From assembly GCA_963995525.1 (NCBI GenBank), contig OZ023205.1, positions 60,760,609-60,824,608 of the forward strand: a stretch of DNA of 64,000 nt. Direction: 5' to 3'. Position numbers and translations under genes: made by a program. A model generated the notes under the pieces. That model searched no databases. It was not told where the DNA came from and saw only the letters and a program-made list of their open reading frames with translations. This DNA is from Escarpia spicata. Its lineage: Eukaryota > Annelida > Polychaeta > Sabellida > Siboglinidae. Below are positions 12,401 to 22,200 of the stretch, in pieces (position 1 is the first letter of the stretch; each line of letters opens with the position of its first letter).

Positions 12401-12925
12401 TATTTTAAAAAAATTTCCTAATCTAAACAGAAGAATCTATAGCAAATGTTGTTTGTTTGCTTTGTGATTGGACTGCCAATTGGTGTAAAATATTTATGAG
12501 TTGCCTATCCTCAATACTCACCACAACGTTATCACACAATATTCGCAACACTTGTGCATCCAGTGATGTGATGTGCTGCGAATATCACGCATTGTATTTA
12601 GAGACCATAGTTATTAGCCGAATGTGTCTACAGCAAAACTGGCAGCCTTCGTTGGTTCCTTGACATGGCCCACAGATACGTGTGTATCCGTGCCGTGTTC
12701 ATCCTGACGACCGAGTGCACGTCGCTGAGTGTGACGCTGGTCGTGACCCTGCGCAAGTTCCTCTCCCTTCTCTTCTCCATCATCTACTTCAGCAACCCCT
12801 TCACCCAGTACCATTGGCTCGGCACGGCCTTCGTCTTCAGTGGCACACTTCTCTTCACCGACGCCTTCACACTCCTCACCAAGGCTTTCAGGACACTGGT
12901 CTCAGACAAGAAGAAAACGGCGTAG
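450..12925 (+). CDS. SLC35B4: SLC35B4-like UDP-xylose/UDP-GlcNAc transporter, 3' part (six exons)
   Basis: This is the C-terminal 218 residues of a multi-pass nucleotide-sugar transporter; the 5' exons lie left of the window. Exons are 450-531, 6258-6321, 9427-9536, 10677-10752, 11392-11467 and 12676-12925. All have AG/GT borders and phases that join without a shift, and the last ends in TAG. Landmarks matching the vertebrate SLC35B4 family are YTTSKYVSVVMITVG, ALYMSARMGIYQETVY, FGKHPSEALFYN, TQYVCIRAVFILTTEC and TLVVTLRKFLSLLFS. The family carries UDP-xylose and UDP-GlcNAc into the Golgi/ER lumen in exchange for nucleotide. The chain ends in KKTA, which fits a KKXX dilysine retrieval signal (inference). 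Exon 9427-9536 is preceded by a 2.8-kb tandem array that repeats its own splice acceptor. The gene is convergent with TATDN2. Confidence 0.93.
880..1075 (-). repeat. Dispersed repeat, copy 1 (inverted relative to 12240-12440)
   Basis: Read on the minus strand, the stretch around GGCGGCCAT, CATGGAAACGGG, TCTGGCAGAAA and a following AT-rich run matches 12240-12440 on the plus strand (GGCGGCCATC, CACGGAAACGGG, TTCTGGCAGAAA). The similarity is moderate and runs for more than 100 bp. Both copies lie in introns of SLC35B4 in opposite orientation. They are likely two copies of one transposon end; the family was not identified. Confidence 0.5.
1089..1387. repeat. Foldback element with about 90-bp inverted arms
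   Basis: The left arm (about 1089-1180, beginning GCAACACTCTGGAAGTAAAA) is repeated in reverse complement at about 1293-1387. The arms differ by a few substitutions and small indels, and an AT-rich spacer of about 110 bp separates them. No coding sequence is visible, so a MITE-like or foldback element is the simplest reading. Confidence 0.7.
1405..1849. repeat. Imperfect ~205-bp tandem duplication followed by a ~50-bp tandem duplication
   Basis: GATTTTCTGTAAACG begins two similar blocks at about 1408 and 1613; each contains ACATTAATTATGCA and a GATGAAATA run. The second block ends in two direct copies of about 50 bp (1750-1799 and 1800-1849) starting GAAATATATCCA. The sequence is AT-rich and noncoding. 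Confidence 0.6.
1974..2282 (-). other. Short unrecognised ORF with GC-rich context
   Basis: An open frame of 102 codons starts at 2282 on the minus strand in a locally GC-richer island. A TATA-like TATAAAATATGG lies about 110 bp upstream, near 2390-2400. The peptide has a basic start (MSFVKKRRQLL). I recognise no domain. It could be the first exon of a mobile-element gene or a chance ORF inside the SLC35B4 intron. Confidence 0.15.
3108..3157 (+). repeat. ~45-bp inverted-repeat arm left of the DUF7869 pseudogene
   Basis: The segment containing CGAGTCCGGACGAAATGAGT recurs as a diverged reverse complement at 5844-5888. The two arms bracket the pseudogene at 3614-5319, so they may be (sub)terminal inverted repeats of the element that carried it. 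Confidence 0.45.
3614..5319 (+). pseudogene. Degraded DUF7869-type (transposon-associated) gene
   Basis: Two separated coding stretches resemble the DUF7869 proteins abundant in cnidarian, fish and invertebrate genomes, which are probably mobile-element derived. The first runs from ATG 3614 to about 3860. The second opens after an AG at 4477 and contains HYSFDFAQQVH, PRKCGIFGV and QVNFLIDEA, the usual start of the domain. It then jumps straight to the C-terminal block (PPGLSHDRQHYL, IRPFVKDLY), so roughly the middle of the domain is missing. A 61-bp tandem duplication at 4829-4942 sits at the break. The C-terminal Arg-Gly-rich tail (about 5249-5330) is in another frame after a TAG. Joining the first two stretches in frame needs a weak donor at 3854; the stronger GTATGC donor at 3861 shifts the frame. 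It is non-functional as read and lies wholly in an SLC35B4 intron, same strand. Confidence 0.6.
4829..4950 (+). repeat. 61-bp tandem duplication carrying a splice-acceptor-like CAG
   Basis: CAGCCAGCCCGGGCATGG occurs at about 4828 and again 61 bp later. Each copy holds a CAG followed by about 50 bp of coding sequence ending GAAGAG, and the copies are joined by GTTTGATG. The unit spans an acceptor and the start of the following coding block, as in the larger arrays in this window. Confidence 0.8.
5320..6257. other. Intronic stretch with no gene
   Basis: This is AT-rich SLC35B4 intron. AATAAA motifs at about 5333 and 5453 follow the DUF7869 remnant and may be its old polyadenylation signals. 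The right inverted-repeat arm (5844-5888) is here. Nothing else was recognised before the exon at 6258. Confidence 0.5.
5844..5888 (-). repeat. ~45-bp inverted-repeat arm right of the DUF7869 pseudogene
   Basis: Its reverse complement matches 3108-3157 (shared cores CGAGTCC and ACGAAATGAGTC, then ATGTACA) with several differences. Confidence 0.45.
6596..9426 (+). repeat. 80-bp minisatellite, 35 copies, reiterating the SLC35B4 3' splice site
   Basis: Thirty-five head-to-tail units of exactly 80 bp run from 6627 to 9426, with a diverged partial unit before them (6596-6626). Each unit ends in TTTCCTCTGTGTGCAG (a pyrimidine-containing acceptor) and begins with GTATAACGCTGCTACTGTTT, which is the start of the genuine exon at 9427. 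About 28 nt of each unit are exon-derived and about 52 nt intronic. No unit has an indel. Internal units differ at one or two sites (TCATGG, TCATGA or TCTTGA). The five units next to the exon are the most diverged. Short ORFs of 62-75 codons across the array are by-products of the period. Confidence 0.97.
9625..9700 (+). repeat. Dispersed repeat tail with a CGCTATATAAGAAC motif
   Basis: The stretch with GAGCAGTCATAAGGATTGGA followed by TACTGCGCTATATAAGAACT matches the reverse complement of 21950-22020. This GCGCTATATAA tail is seen at the 3' end of many animal L2-like LINEs and SINEs; the family assignment is inference. Confidence 0.45.
10902..11087. mobile_element. Small TIR element (MITE), Tc1/mariner-pogo (Tigger-like)
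   Basis: CAGTGGAACCTC at 10902 is mirrored by GAGGTTCCACTG ending at 11087, and both ends are flanked by TA, the target of the Tc1/mariner superfamily. The 186-bp body has repeated AAGGTCAC-type motifs and no ORF. A second, truncated right end lies at about 11105-11178 (GTGAGGTTCCACA). Confidence 0.75.
12240..12440 (+). repeat. Dispersed repeat, copy 2
   Basis: Partner of the minus-strand copy at 880-1075; see there for the shared motifs. It lies in the last SLC35B4 intron. Confidence 0.5.
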
Positions 12926-13104
12926 ATAAGGCAGTGGCGCCATCTAGTGGGTGTGTTCATTCAAAGCCGGTTCGCTGGATCTCCACCAGGGGTGCTGTTG
13001 TAGCTGATATCGTGATCTCATGTCGTCCGTTGAGATGCGCTTTCAAGGTTCTTCCTACGTCAGGTGTGACCCTTAGCAAAAATGCTGTAGGATATATTCT
13101 GTAG

Positions 13105-13110
13105 AATAAA
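13105..13110 (+). terminator. Candidate polyadenylation signal of SLC35B4
   Basis: The first AATAAA lies 180 bp after the SLC35B4 stop codon. Further AATAAA motifs occur at about 14763 and 16925, so a much longer 3' UTR is possible. Confidence 0.4.
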
Positions 13111-16100
13111 TTGTAGATGTTTAGAGATTAACTATTTTACATCAGAATGCACAAATCAGTACTTATTATGTAAAGTTGCAGAACTTAGCTATTATTACAT
13201 TTGGTCTGCTACTGAATATGACCCCACCTTCCCCTACCATCCATATATATCTTAGGTTCTTCGTGGCGAGTGTACAATCATATTACACAGATGGCTCCAG
13301 CTGGTGACATTCCCTACAACTAAACTTTCAGTCACGTCCATTTTATGTGCTCAGTGGCGACTTGTGTTAATTGTCATAACTTTTACAAAGTCTCTGTATT
13401 GTAGCGAGGCGCTATATCAGATATAAACATACCAAAGAATAGTGTTAGGTATCCAGTGTGCTTGTGTATGCCATGCTCTACAGGTGAAAATACCTGGTCA
13501 TTGTAACAACTCGTCACAATAGAATTCCATGTGCCACGTTAAATATATTAACATGTATTGTATGTTAACATGCCATATACCTAATCACTTTGATGCATAA
13601 TGCCAGTATGGTCTGTCAACGGTGTTGGTATGTGTTGTCATTAATGCCAGTATGTAGTGTATTGTGAGTGGGGCCAGTACATGCGACAGTAACGCTGTCA
13701 ATAGTGTATGTGTCTCACTCCCTCCGTCAGTGTCGGGCTGACCCATTTTTCAGTGGCCCTGATTGCGTCTATCTTTGTTCATCCTTGGATCCCTCTCACA
13801 TACTGTATTTATATTACGTCGGTGGTTTGTCTGCACCATAAATTTGTCTCCGTCAGTGCTACAGCCTTCGTGCAATCTTCCTGGAATAGTTGTTACGTGA
13901 TGACCACCAATGTAGTCACATGACATAGGGGAATGGTTCAATTTGATGTTCAGGATGTGACTGAAAGGGTCAGGAATGCTCTGTCGAGCTTACATGGAGA
14001 TGGAACGGGGACTTTTCTTTCTTTACTATGAATATGAATGTCACCGAGTGTGGTACCACTAATTGGTTCTTGTTGGTGGAAACTATGTCGTTATGAGTCT
14101 GATATTTTACAAAGATTGGTATTATTTGTGCTCATGACAATATAAGCAGCAGCATTTTATACTGCACAGAAAACACTTGAGGTTTTATCCAACACAAACA
14201 TTTGCCAAATAAGAGTGATTTACCCGAGGCTTGCAGATAAGACAAAACACAACATTGAAAAAATAACATCATTACAACATAATGGATTATAAATATGAAT
14301 GTATCATTGGATACAGATAACATAAAACATATATATGGATCACAATATCCACATGCCATGTGGGGTTTTTGCTCTGGATACTAATCTTGTTACCTACCAG
14401 GCCCCTCTCGCAATTGAATGTGTCATTAACTATGACAGGTATATAAATTAGCCCAGTTAATTGCTGTATAATGGCTAGACCGGCTTAGTTGGCAGGTGTA
14501 AAATCGTAACATGGGTAGAATTATTTTTGGTGCACATTTAGTGTTTTTGAGCTTTTGTGGGAGAGTGCAGAGTACATTTTTGTTTTACTGCTGTGGATGT
14601 GTTGTATATATGCGAACAAAGTATTATTTGATAATTATTATATTATACTCTTGTTACTCTTGTTGTTGTTATCTTTCTGTGTGACACTAACTATGGCAAC
14701 ATTTATCAAAACATCCTAAATGACTCTTGTTCAGTTAGTAATATTATGATTAATTGATTCTGAATAAAACATGAATACAAACCTATACAAAGTGATAGCT
14801 AGGCAAACATGTCAGTCAATATTTTGATTTGAAGAAGCTGATTTTGGTGCACTATTGATGTGTATCTCATGCATGCATGCCTTAGTTACACAATTCTTAA
14901 CGGGTTTTGTATTGTCAAGCAGGTAAAATACTGCAAAAATACCACACACATTAGAACACTCTTCAGTATGATAGTTGTTAAAGCATACACATGTTTAACC
15001 ATTTAGTTTTAAGTAGATGTGTCTGATAGGGTATTTTATTAAGACACATTAGAAGTTAAGTCTTCCACTCCTCCCTGTTTATGTGTAAATGAGCTTTTCT
15101 ATGTAGACATGGGGAATATCCAGTATCTATATTTAGGGTAATAGCTGTATAGTGGCTGAATACTTAAAAAGCAAATTTAAGTAGGTATTTACCAGAATCA
15201 AGTTATTGCATTCATAGGTTCATCTTAACCCAACTGATTACCAAATAAACAGCACTTTTAGTTGCCAGTATAATTTGTAAAATTATGGAATGATAATTAT
15301 GCCACTTAAGATGTTGCCACAATAATACCCGTCGATTCACAATATGATTTAACCATAAGCACTAGTTTTATAAATAGAAGTAAGGCTACACGCATAGTCA
15401 GAAACTGTTTCAGCTTGTGAAATAATTTTGTGTTTTCATACTGTTGTTTTATTTTTAATTTGTTCATCCGACATAAGTCAAATGTGAAATCTCACCAGAC
15501 AACCTTTGCGATTGGCTCTGTTTTCAGAGCTTGGTAAAATTCCCATTCAATCTGGAAATGAGCACTCAAAAGTCGTCTATACATGCCATGTCCAAGTGCA
15601 GTAGGAACAGTGTGCTATCCGACACTGGAATAGATAACAGACTAGATGTACGAGTAACAAGATCAATGTTGAAAGCGAAAGTTTCTGTACAGTTTAAATA
15701 TCAGTGGATTGCAAAATTTTAGGAAGTTATAGAATATTAAAAACAAGGTCATTTATTATCTCTGCTCTTAACTTAGTATTATAGCAGCAGCAATAAAAGG
15801 TCAGTATTTTATGCAGCAATTCTTGTTACATATACTCCAATGCATTATAAAATGTGTGGTTTTGTAAACCAATTTGTAGCTTTTTATCTGCATAGATTAC
15901 TGTTTTGGTTGACAGGCTGCAATATGTGTAACATAATGTAATTAGTGCAACATTATTGTTTTCCCAAAGTTCAAAATGGAAACACCACCAGTGACATCGT
16001 TGCTTCTGCCCAACAGTCAGTAGGAATATCAGTTATTCCACTGTTTTGGTACAATATTTGATGTTGCCAATGGAGCCCAAAACAGTCGGTTGCACAAATA

Positions 16101-17397
16101 TTTGTAAGTGGATGCAGGAGAGAAGTGAATCTTAATGTTGCTCATTTCATTTTATCATCAGTGTGCAAGTTTCAGTACATTTATTAAGTGACACTTTTGG
16201 TATGTTATATCAACTAAGTGACATGTTATGATGTCACTTTCAGTATGTTATATCAAATGTCACTTTCAGTGGAGATGTCACTATCAGCACTTTACTTACC
16301 ATGATGTGTTTTGCTGTGGTGAATAATACCAATATTTATGCATGTATTTTATTGTAGCCGATATTGAAATACAAATGTTGCCATGGAGGGTTTGTTTTGC
16401 TGGGTTTTGTTTTATTTTTAGACGTGAAACAACAAAACTGGTATATATATGTGCACCATACAATTAACCTTAAAATTCATGTTTTACTTGAAAATTCAGA
16501 ATAAATCCATGATCCTTACTTTGTATTGTTTTTCATTGGTTAACCAGAATATAGCATTTCTATTGTGTCCCCATCAACCATTCCTACTAAAAATCCAAAT
16601 GTTGAAGAAAACTTGGATTTATGTTGCGGTGACAAAGGTGTAAGAAAGTGTCGCCAGAAAACATGTCACTTTATTCATTCAGCACATCACGAACAAAAAC
16701 CTTCCTGCTACATGCTATGCTTATTTATACTGCACAGTAAACACCTAACATTTCATTGTGATGCGGTCATTTTTTCTGCATATAGTTTTGAATGTTGCCA
16801 ATAATACTTTGTGACACCAGTGATACTATCTGTGATGTGTTTATATATATGGTATGTTTTCTTTGCTTAATTTGTTGTGCTCATTCATGTTTAGCTCTGA
16901 TAGCAAAAATAATTAATTTGGGCAATAAAGATTATTATTATTTCTCTGCATTCTGACTAGGAATTCCAGTTTATCCAACATTACAATAACAACCACTATA
17001 CTATGTACGTCCAACGAAATGACTGTGTGTACCCCCTGCTTCCTTCAGATGCTTGCAGGCTTCTTGCCTATTGTTAAACCGTGACTATGGAATGTCATAC
17101 AACACCCAATGGAGGCACATCTTGATATAGATCTACAGAAATTCTCAAATTCAATATTAAATTCTCAACACAGAATTAATTATTTCGCGCCTAAAGATTA
17201 TTTCTAGGTTGTCAGTGAAACTATTGTGATAAATAAAAGGTATCACTATTCCCATTAGCAGTGCAATAAATAAAACAATCTCACAGAAAACTAACATGCA
17301 GACTGCTACTCTGACAATATTGTCAGTACCCTCGTCTATTTGGAAATAACCTACATGACCCTGTATTCATGTATGCTAGGTTACTTGACAAAAATTA
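13111..17397. other. Long noncoding stretch (possible extended 3' UTR / intergenic)
   Basis: The sequence is AT-rich with no exon I could support. Around 16180-16290 a GTCACTTT...TATGTTATATCA motif is repeated loosely. No RNA gene was recognised. Confidence 0.5.
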
Positions 17398-17559
17398 ATA
17401 AAAATCCAGGATAGGAATACCACCAGCACTCTCCCACATAGTGACATCTTCATTCTAAATCTTTTACGCATGTTTTTGAAATAACAAGCGTAAAAGATTT
17501 AGAATGAAGATGTCACTATGTGGGAGAGTGCTGGTGGTATTCCTACCCTGGATTTTTAT
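17398..17559. repeat. Near-perfect hairpin, 72-bp arms, 18-nt loop
   Basis: The left arm 17398-17469 and right arm 17488-17559 are reverse complements with a single mismatch. The loop TTTTTGAAATAACAA is echoed just right of the right arm (TTTTTGAACTAACAA), as if a segment plus its flank had been copied in inverted orientation. Nothing else explains it. It could be a foldback element or the source of a hairpin small RNA. Confidence 0.95.
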
Positions 17560-17605
17560 TTATTTTTGAACTAACAAAAATTTGCATAAAAACACTACCA
17601 CTTAG

Positions 17606-17802
17606 AATATGATTCAGCACTTGCTATCATTGTCGTTCTGTTTGTCGTTGTATGCATTTCAGTGATTACCTGTTTGTATTACAACTGGAAATACACAATT
17701 ATTCTGGGCATGAAATCAGATATTGACAGAATGGAAAGATCAAACATCGCTGGCTCCTACCGAGTTAAGAAACCTACCTTGATCATAAAAAATGGCAGTT
17801 AG
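17606..17802 (+). CDS. Candidate terminal exon of an unrecognised single-pass membrane protein
   Basis: After CACTTAG an open frame of about 65 codons ends at TAG 17800-17802. It reads as a membrane span (ALAIIVVLFVVVCISVITCL) followed by a tryptophan and a basic cytoplasmic tail with RVKKP. That layout is typical of the last exon of a type I membrane protein. No upstream exons were found, and the host gene, if any, is unknown. A second open stretch of 87 codons follows at 17992-18255 (contains LCNECICCFEYQGFH), also unrecognised. Confidence 0.3.
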
Positions 17803-18623
17803 GCAACAACGGCTATCCACAAAATCACTGTGAGAGCAACATACATTATATTCAGTAGTGTTTTCCTGGACAAACAAGGAAAGGCTAGGCAAGATGTTCA
17901 CTGAAAAATCATATTTATAACAATGTTATACCTATGGATGTCAGGAATAAAATAATTAACCACCAACTAGTAAATTAATATTATTTTAGTTTTGAAGGGA
18001 ACTGATTCTCGAACAATGTCACCAGAGAACTTTAGAACCAACCAGTACCAATGTGTAATATTCGGTGGGAACTTATCTCGTCTTTGTAATGAATGCATCT
18101 GTTGCTTTGAATACCAAGGATTTCATCCATCAAAACCTGACCACCCGGTCAGACTTCTAAAGATCAATATCACCGTTTCCTCGAGTACAGGAATTTCAAA
18201 TGCAATTTCCCATATCAAAATATCAGTATCCAGTTTCTACAAAAATAATGTTTAAGATGGCGATAACGTTAGTCCAACTCTAACTGGAACAGTGAATTAG
18301 AAAGTGGATGCACTTGATGAGGAACACTTCTCCGTCACAACGCATGAAGAGTTACAGGGCAAACTGCGATATATCCACTTTGTTGGTTTTGACATAAGCT
18401 CACTTCTGTATTTTATTCTCAATGTTTAAATGGAAACTTGTACATGGTGTCGGAATATCATAAGAATCCAAAATGAAAGAGACATGTAACAAACGTAGAA
18501 ATATTTATTGCAAATAATTTTTTTTATACAAAACGAGATATTAGAAGAAATTGTTATCAAGACACGGTATATAGCCATGTTTTTTTGTCAAAATGCAATA
18601 ATTATATCCATACAGCACGCGCC

Positions 18624-18910
18624 ATCACTACAAATAGCAGGAAGAATAGCAAGGTGTTGCTGACTGGCGGAGACAGATATATCACTACAAATAGCAGGAA
18701 GAATAGCAAGGCGTTGCTGATTGGCGGAGACAGATATATCACTACAAATAGCAGGAAGAATAGCAGGCGTTGCTGACTGGCGGAGACAGATATATCACTA
18801 CAAATAGCAGGAAGAATAGCAAGGCGTTGCTGACTGGCGGAGACAGATATATCACTACAAATAGCAGGAAGAATAGCAGGCGTTGCTGACTGGCGGAGAC
18901 AGATATATCA
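18624..18910. repeat. Minisatellite, about 5 copies of a 56-57-bp unit
   Basis: Units start TCACTACAAATAGCAGGAAG and end GGCGGAGACAGATATA; copies differ by single bases and a 1-bp deletion. It lies downstream of the TATDN2 stop codon. Confidence 0.9.
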
Positions 18911-19236
18911 CATTTTGATTAAAAAAAGACGGGTGGCATGTAATCGCATTTTGAAAACAAACACTTCTTTGAACATGTCGTCTAACAGGAATATATCGCA
19001 TTTTGGTTTAAACTAAAAATTGCATTTGCTCAACACATGGTAGAACAAACGTTTGATCCCTCTTCGGGCAAAATTTCATTGCATTTTGTACTGAAACCCT
19101 TCATACATAAACACATATATTGTACTGCACAATTAACGTATCAATCTGAACATTGCAACTATATTTGCCGTCATCCAACAGGCAGACTATTCAATCGTGC
19201 AACGCTGTGGCACCCGATGGTGTTTGCAGTCATACA

Positions 19237-22200
19237 TCAAATGCCGTACATGTCACGTGTGTTCTCATAGCAGGCCTTGAGCACGACGTCAATGTGGATG
19301 CCCTTGAGTCGGGCCACTTCGTCTGCTACAGTTATCACCATGCCTGGGTGGCAGAACTCCATGTCTGTCTTTGGGATCTACAACAGACATGGTATAAGTG
19401 CTTGTGTTTCTACCTCATTAATGCACTCAGGCTGTCAAATACGGCAACTCTACTGGCTCACTCAGGCTGTCAGATACGGCAATTCTACTGGCTCACTCAG
19501 GCTGTCAGATACGGCAACTCTACTGGCTCACTCAGGCTGCAACACTATGTAGTGTATGTAGTTGAGACAGGATTCAGTGGTTCGCGGAAGCGGAACTGGA
19601 CCAAGTAGATGAGTACAAGTGTTAGTTATTTCAAAACCCAAAGTTCAAGTGCTGAAATTCTGAATGAAATACAGTAGTCCCTCTCTTCAGCGGACACTCT
19701 GACGAGGGGACACCCACTATGTCGGGACACTTTGTCAATGTACAGACCATTTTGCCATGTTAATGTCCCTCTGATATGGGGACACCTCGTGTACGCGGAC
19801 AGGATATTTTGGTTATATGTCCCTCCTAAGACGAACAGTATTAATTAATTCAAAGATTTTTTTGCCAAATTTGTTTTAAAATGGTGGACATACAGCTCGG
19901 TGTGTGTCAATGGTAACGCCGAGTACACATGTACCCGTAACAACGAGCTTGTCTTCCTTGCTGTAATCATTGTGTTTGTCCAAACTACTCAGAGTTCCTT
20001 TGATTACGCTTTGTAAATTTTAGACAGAGTGAATGTGGAGGAAGGTATTGTTAATTTTGTGCTGTTATCAGTCACATTTGCCACCAGTGATGACATGAAT
20101 GATGGCTTCCCCGTTCATGCCTCCAGCCTCAGTCAGCGCTTCAGCTTGGCTTCGCCTTTTCATCTTGTAAATTGCAATTAAGATTCAAAAATATGATGTA
20201 TAAAAGGTTCATCTCAATTTTTTTCAATGTAGTCCAACATTAAGCCTAAACTGAGGTGAAATAATAAACAAGCATCATCAAATTATGCTGTGCTACGCCA
20301 AATATTACCAGTGCCTGGAAAAGATGAAATGGTTGCCAGTGTATGAAACGGTGGAATCCATTATCAAGTGATGCACAATTTGTGCATTGATGAATCTTTC
20401 GAAATTGGATGAAAAATTAAGTGAGATAATTAATGACTGTACCCGTTACCATTTTTAATATTTAATTAACGTTCACGCTACATGTAGCAACCGATTTAAA
20501 TATTAGGTTGATCATTTCCAGGTTATTATTTTAGCCGGTAGGGGGCAGCCAAAATCGTCAACTTGCGAATTACTTATAAAGTATTTTAGTTGTTAGTTAG
20601 TTGTTGTAACGGAGATGTTTCGTTCGACATTTTTGGTTGAATGCTACCATACGCGCAGCTAATTTTACTGCAACGCTGGGTCGATACCGTTGTGTAGGCT
20701 AGTGGCAGGAGTGAGTTACCAGTGTGCGGTTGAGGAAAATCTCAGATCGACAGGGAGTCGGGCGGACGGTGCCAGGTGGGCAATATGACTTCATGACTAA
20801 CTGTTTATTTGTTAATACATAATAGTAATAATAAACATGTATATATATATATAGTGCTTAATTCCTATCAGTCAATGCGTTGACATATTGCCACAATTTA
20901 TCATGTGTCGGTTGTACTGGTCTTGGACTCTGGCTCTAAGATGCCTGTCCCTCCGATGAGCGGACACCTGCCATGTCAGGACACTTACGCTTTGATACAT
21001 TATGTGTCCGCAGAAGAGAGGGACTACTGTAGTGTAAGTAACCTTGTTGATCCCATGATGTCTAAAAGAGAAATACACTCAGATTCCCCACAACACACAT
21101 ACAATTTCAGCAAAATATGTTTATAAATAACTCTAACATTCATAGTAAAGACAAATGCCCCTAGTGTACAGAAAAGAAAATAAGGTTAAAAAAGACATAT
21201 CACACAATTAGCAGAGTTAAGGCACCACATGAGCTGGTAAAATTCAGCTTATCCAACGGGCATCTAAGGATAGTTGGGGAAAATAACAGACTTGGTAGTT
21301 GGGGTATAATCCCTCCCCAACCCTTATGAGAAAGAAATAAACAACGCTTCAGAAAATGCGGGAAAGAAAGAACCAAGTACCGACCCTCCATGGCACAAAG
21401 TAGGGTGTGTGAAATCCAAGTATCTACCCTCCAGGGCACAAAGTAGGGTGTGTGAGATCCAAGTATCTACCCTCCAGGGCACAAAGTAGGGCGTGTGAGA
21501 TAGAACCAAGTACCTACCCTCCAGGGCACAAAGTAGGGCGTGTGAGATTCAAGTATCTACCCTCTAGGGCACAAAGTAGAGCGTGTGAGATAGAACCAAG
21601 TATCTACCCTCCAGGACACAAAGTAGGGCGTGCAAGATAGAACCAAGTACCTACCCTCCAGGGCATGAAGTAGGGTTTGTGAGAAAGAACCAAGTACCTA
21701 CCCTCCAGGGCACAAAGTAGGGCGTATCGGTCTCAATGAGGAGCTTGTCAAGGGGGATGTAGCGGGCAACGTCCTTGAGAGGGAAGGCGCGTCGACTGCG
21801 GTGGGTGAGCAGGGCAGTGAGACCGATGTAGGAGTTGGGGAATTTGTGCAGCCAGGTGCGAGCCTCCTCCCACGTGCCCGTGAAGCAGTGCCGGTGGATC
21901 TTGTGGTTACGTGGGATGTGCTAGAAACACAAACACAAAATGTAAAAAAAATTTAAGGTAAGTTCTGATATAGCGCAGTATCCAGTCCTCAGGACTGCTT
22001 AAAGCACTTTACACTTTACTCCCTGGCAGACCTGTTCAATCGAACACAAACTCAACATCTGTGGGAAGCATCCAGCCACAATGCAATTAAAGGCGTTGGA
22101 CATTTTAAAAAGGAAAATTGCATATTTACATTTTTTTGATAGATTATGGTGATATAAACTATTTGCGAAAAAATATATATATATTCCCGCAAATTAGTTG

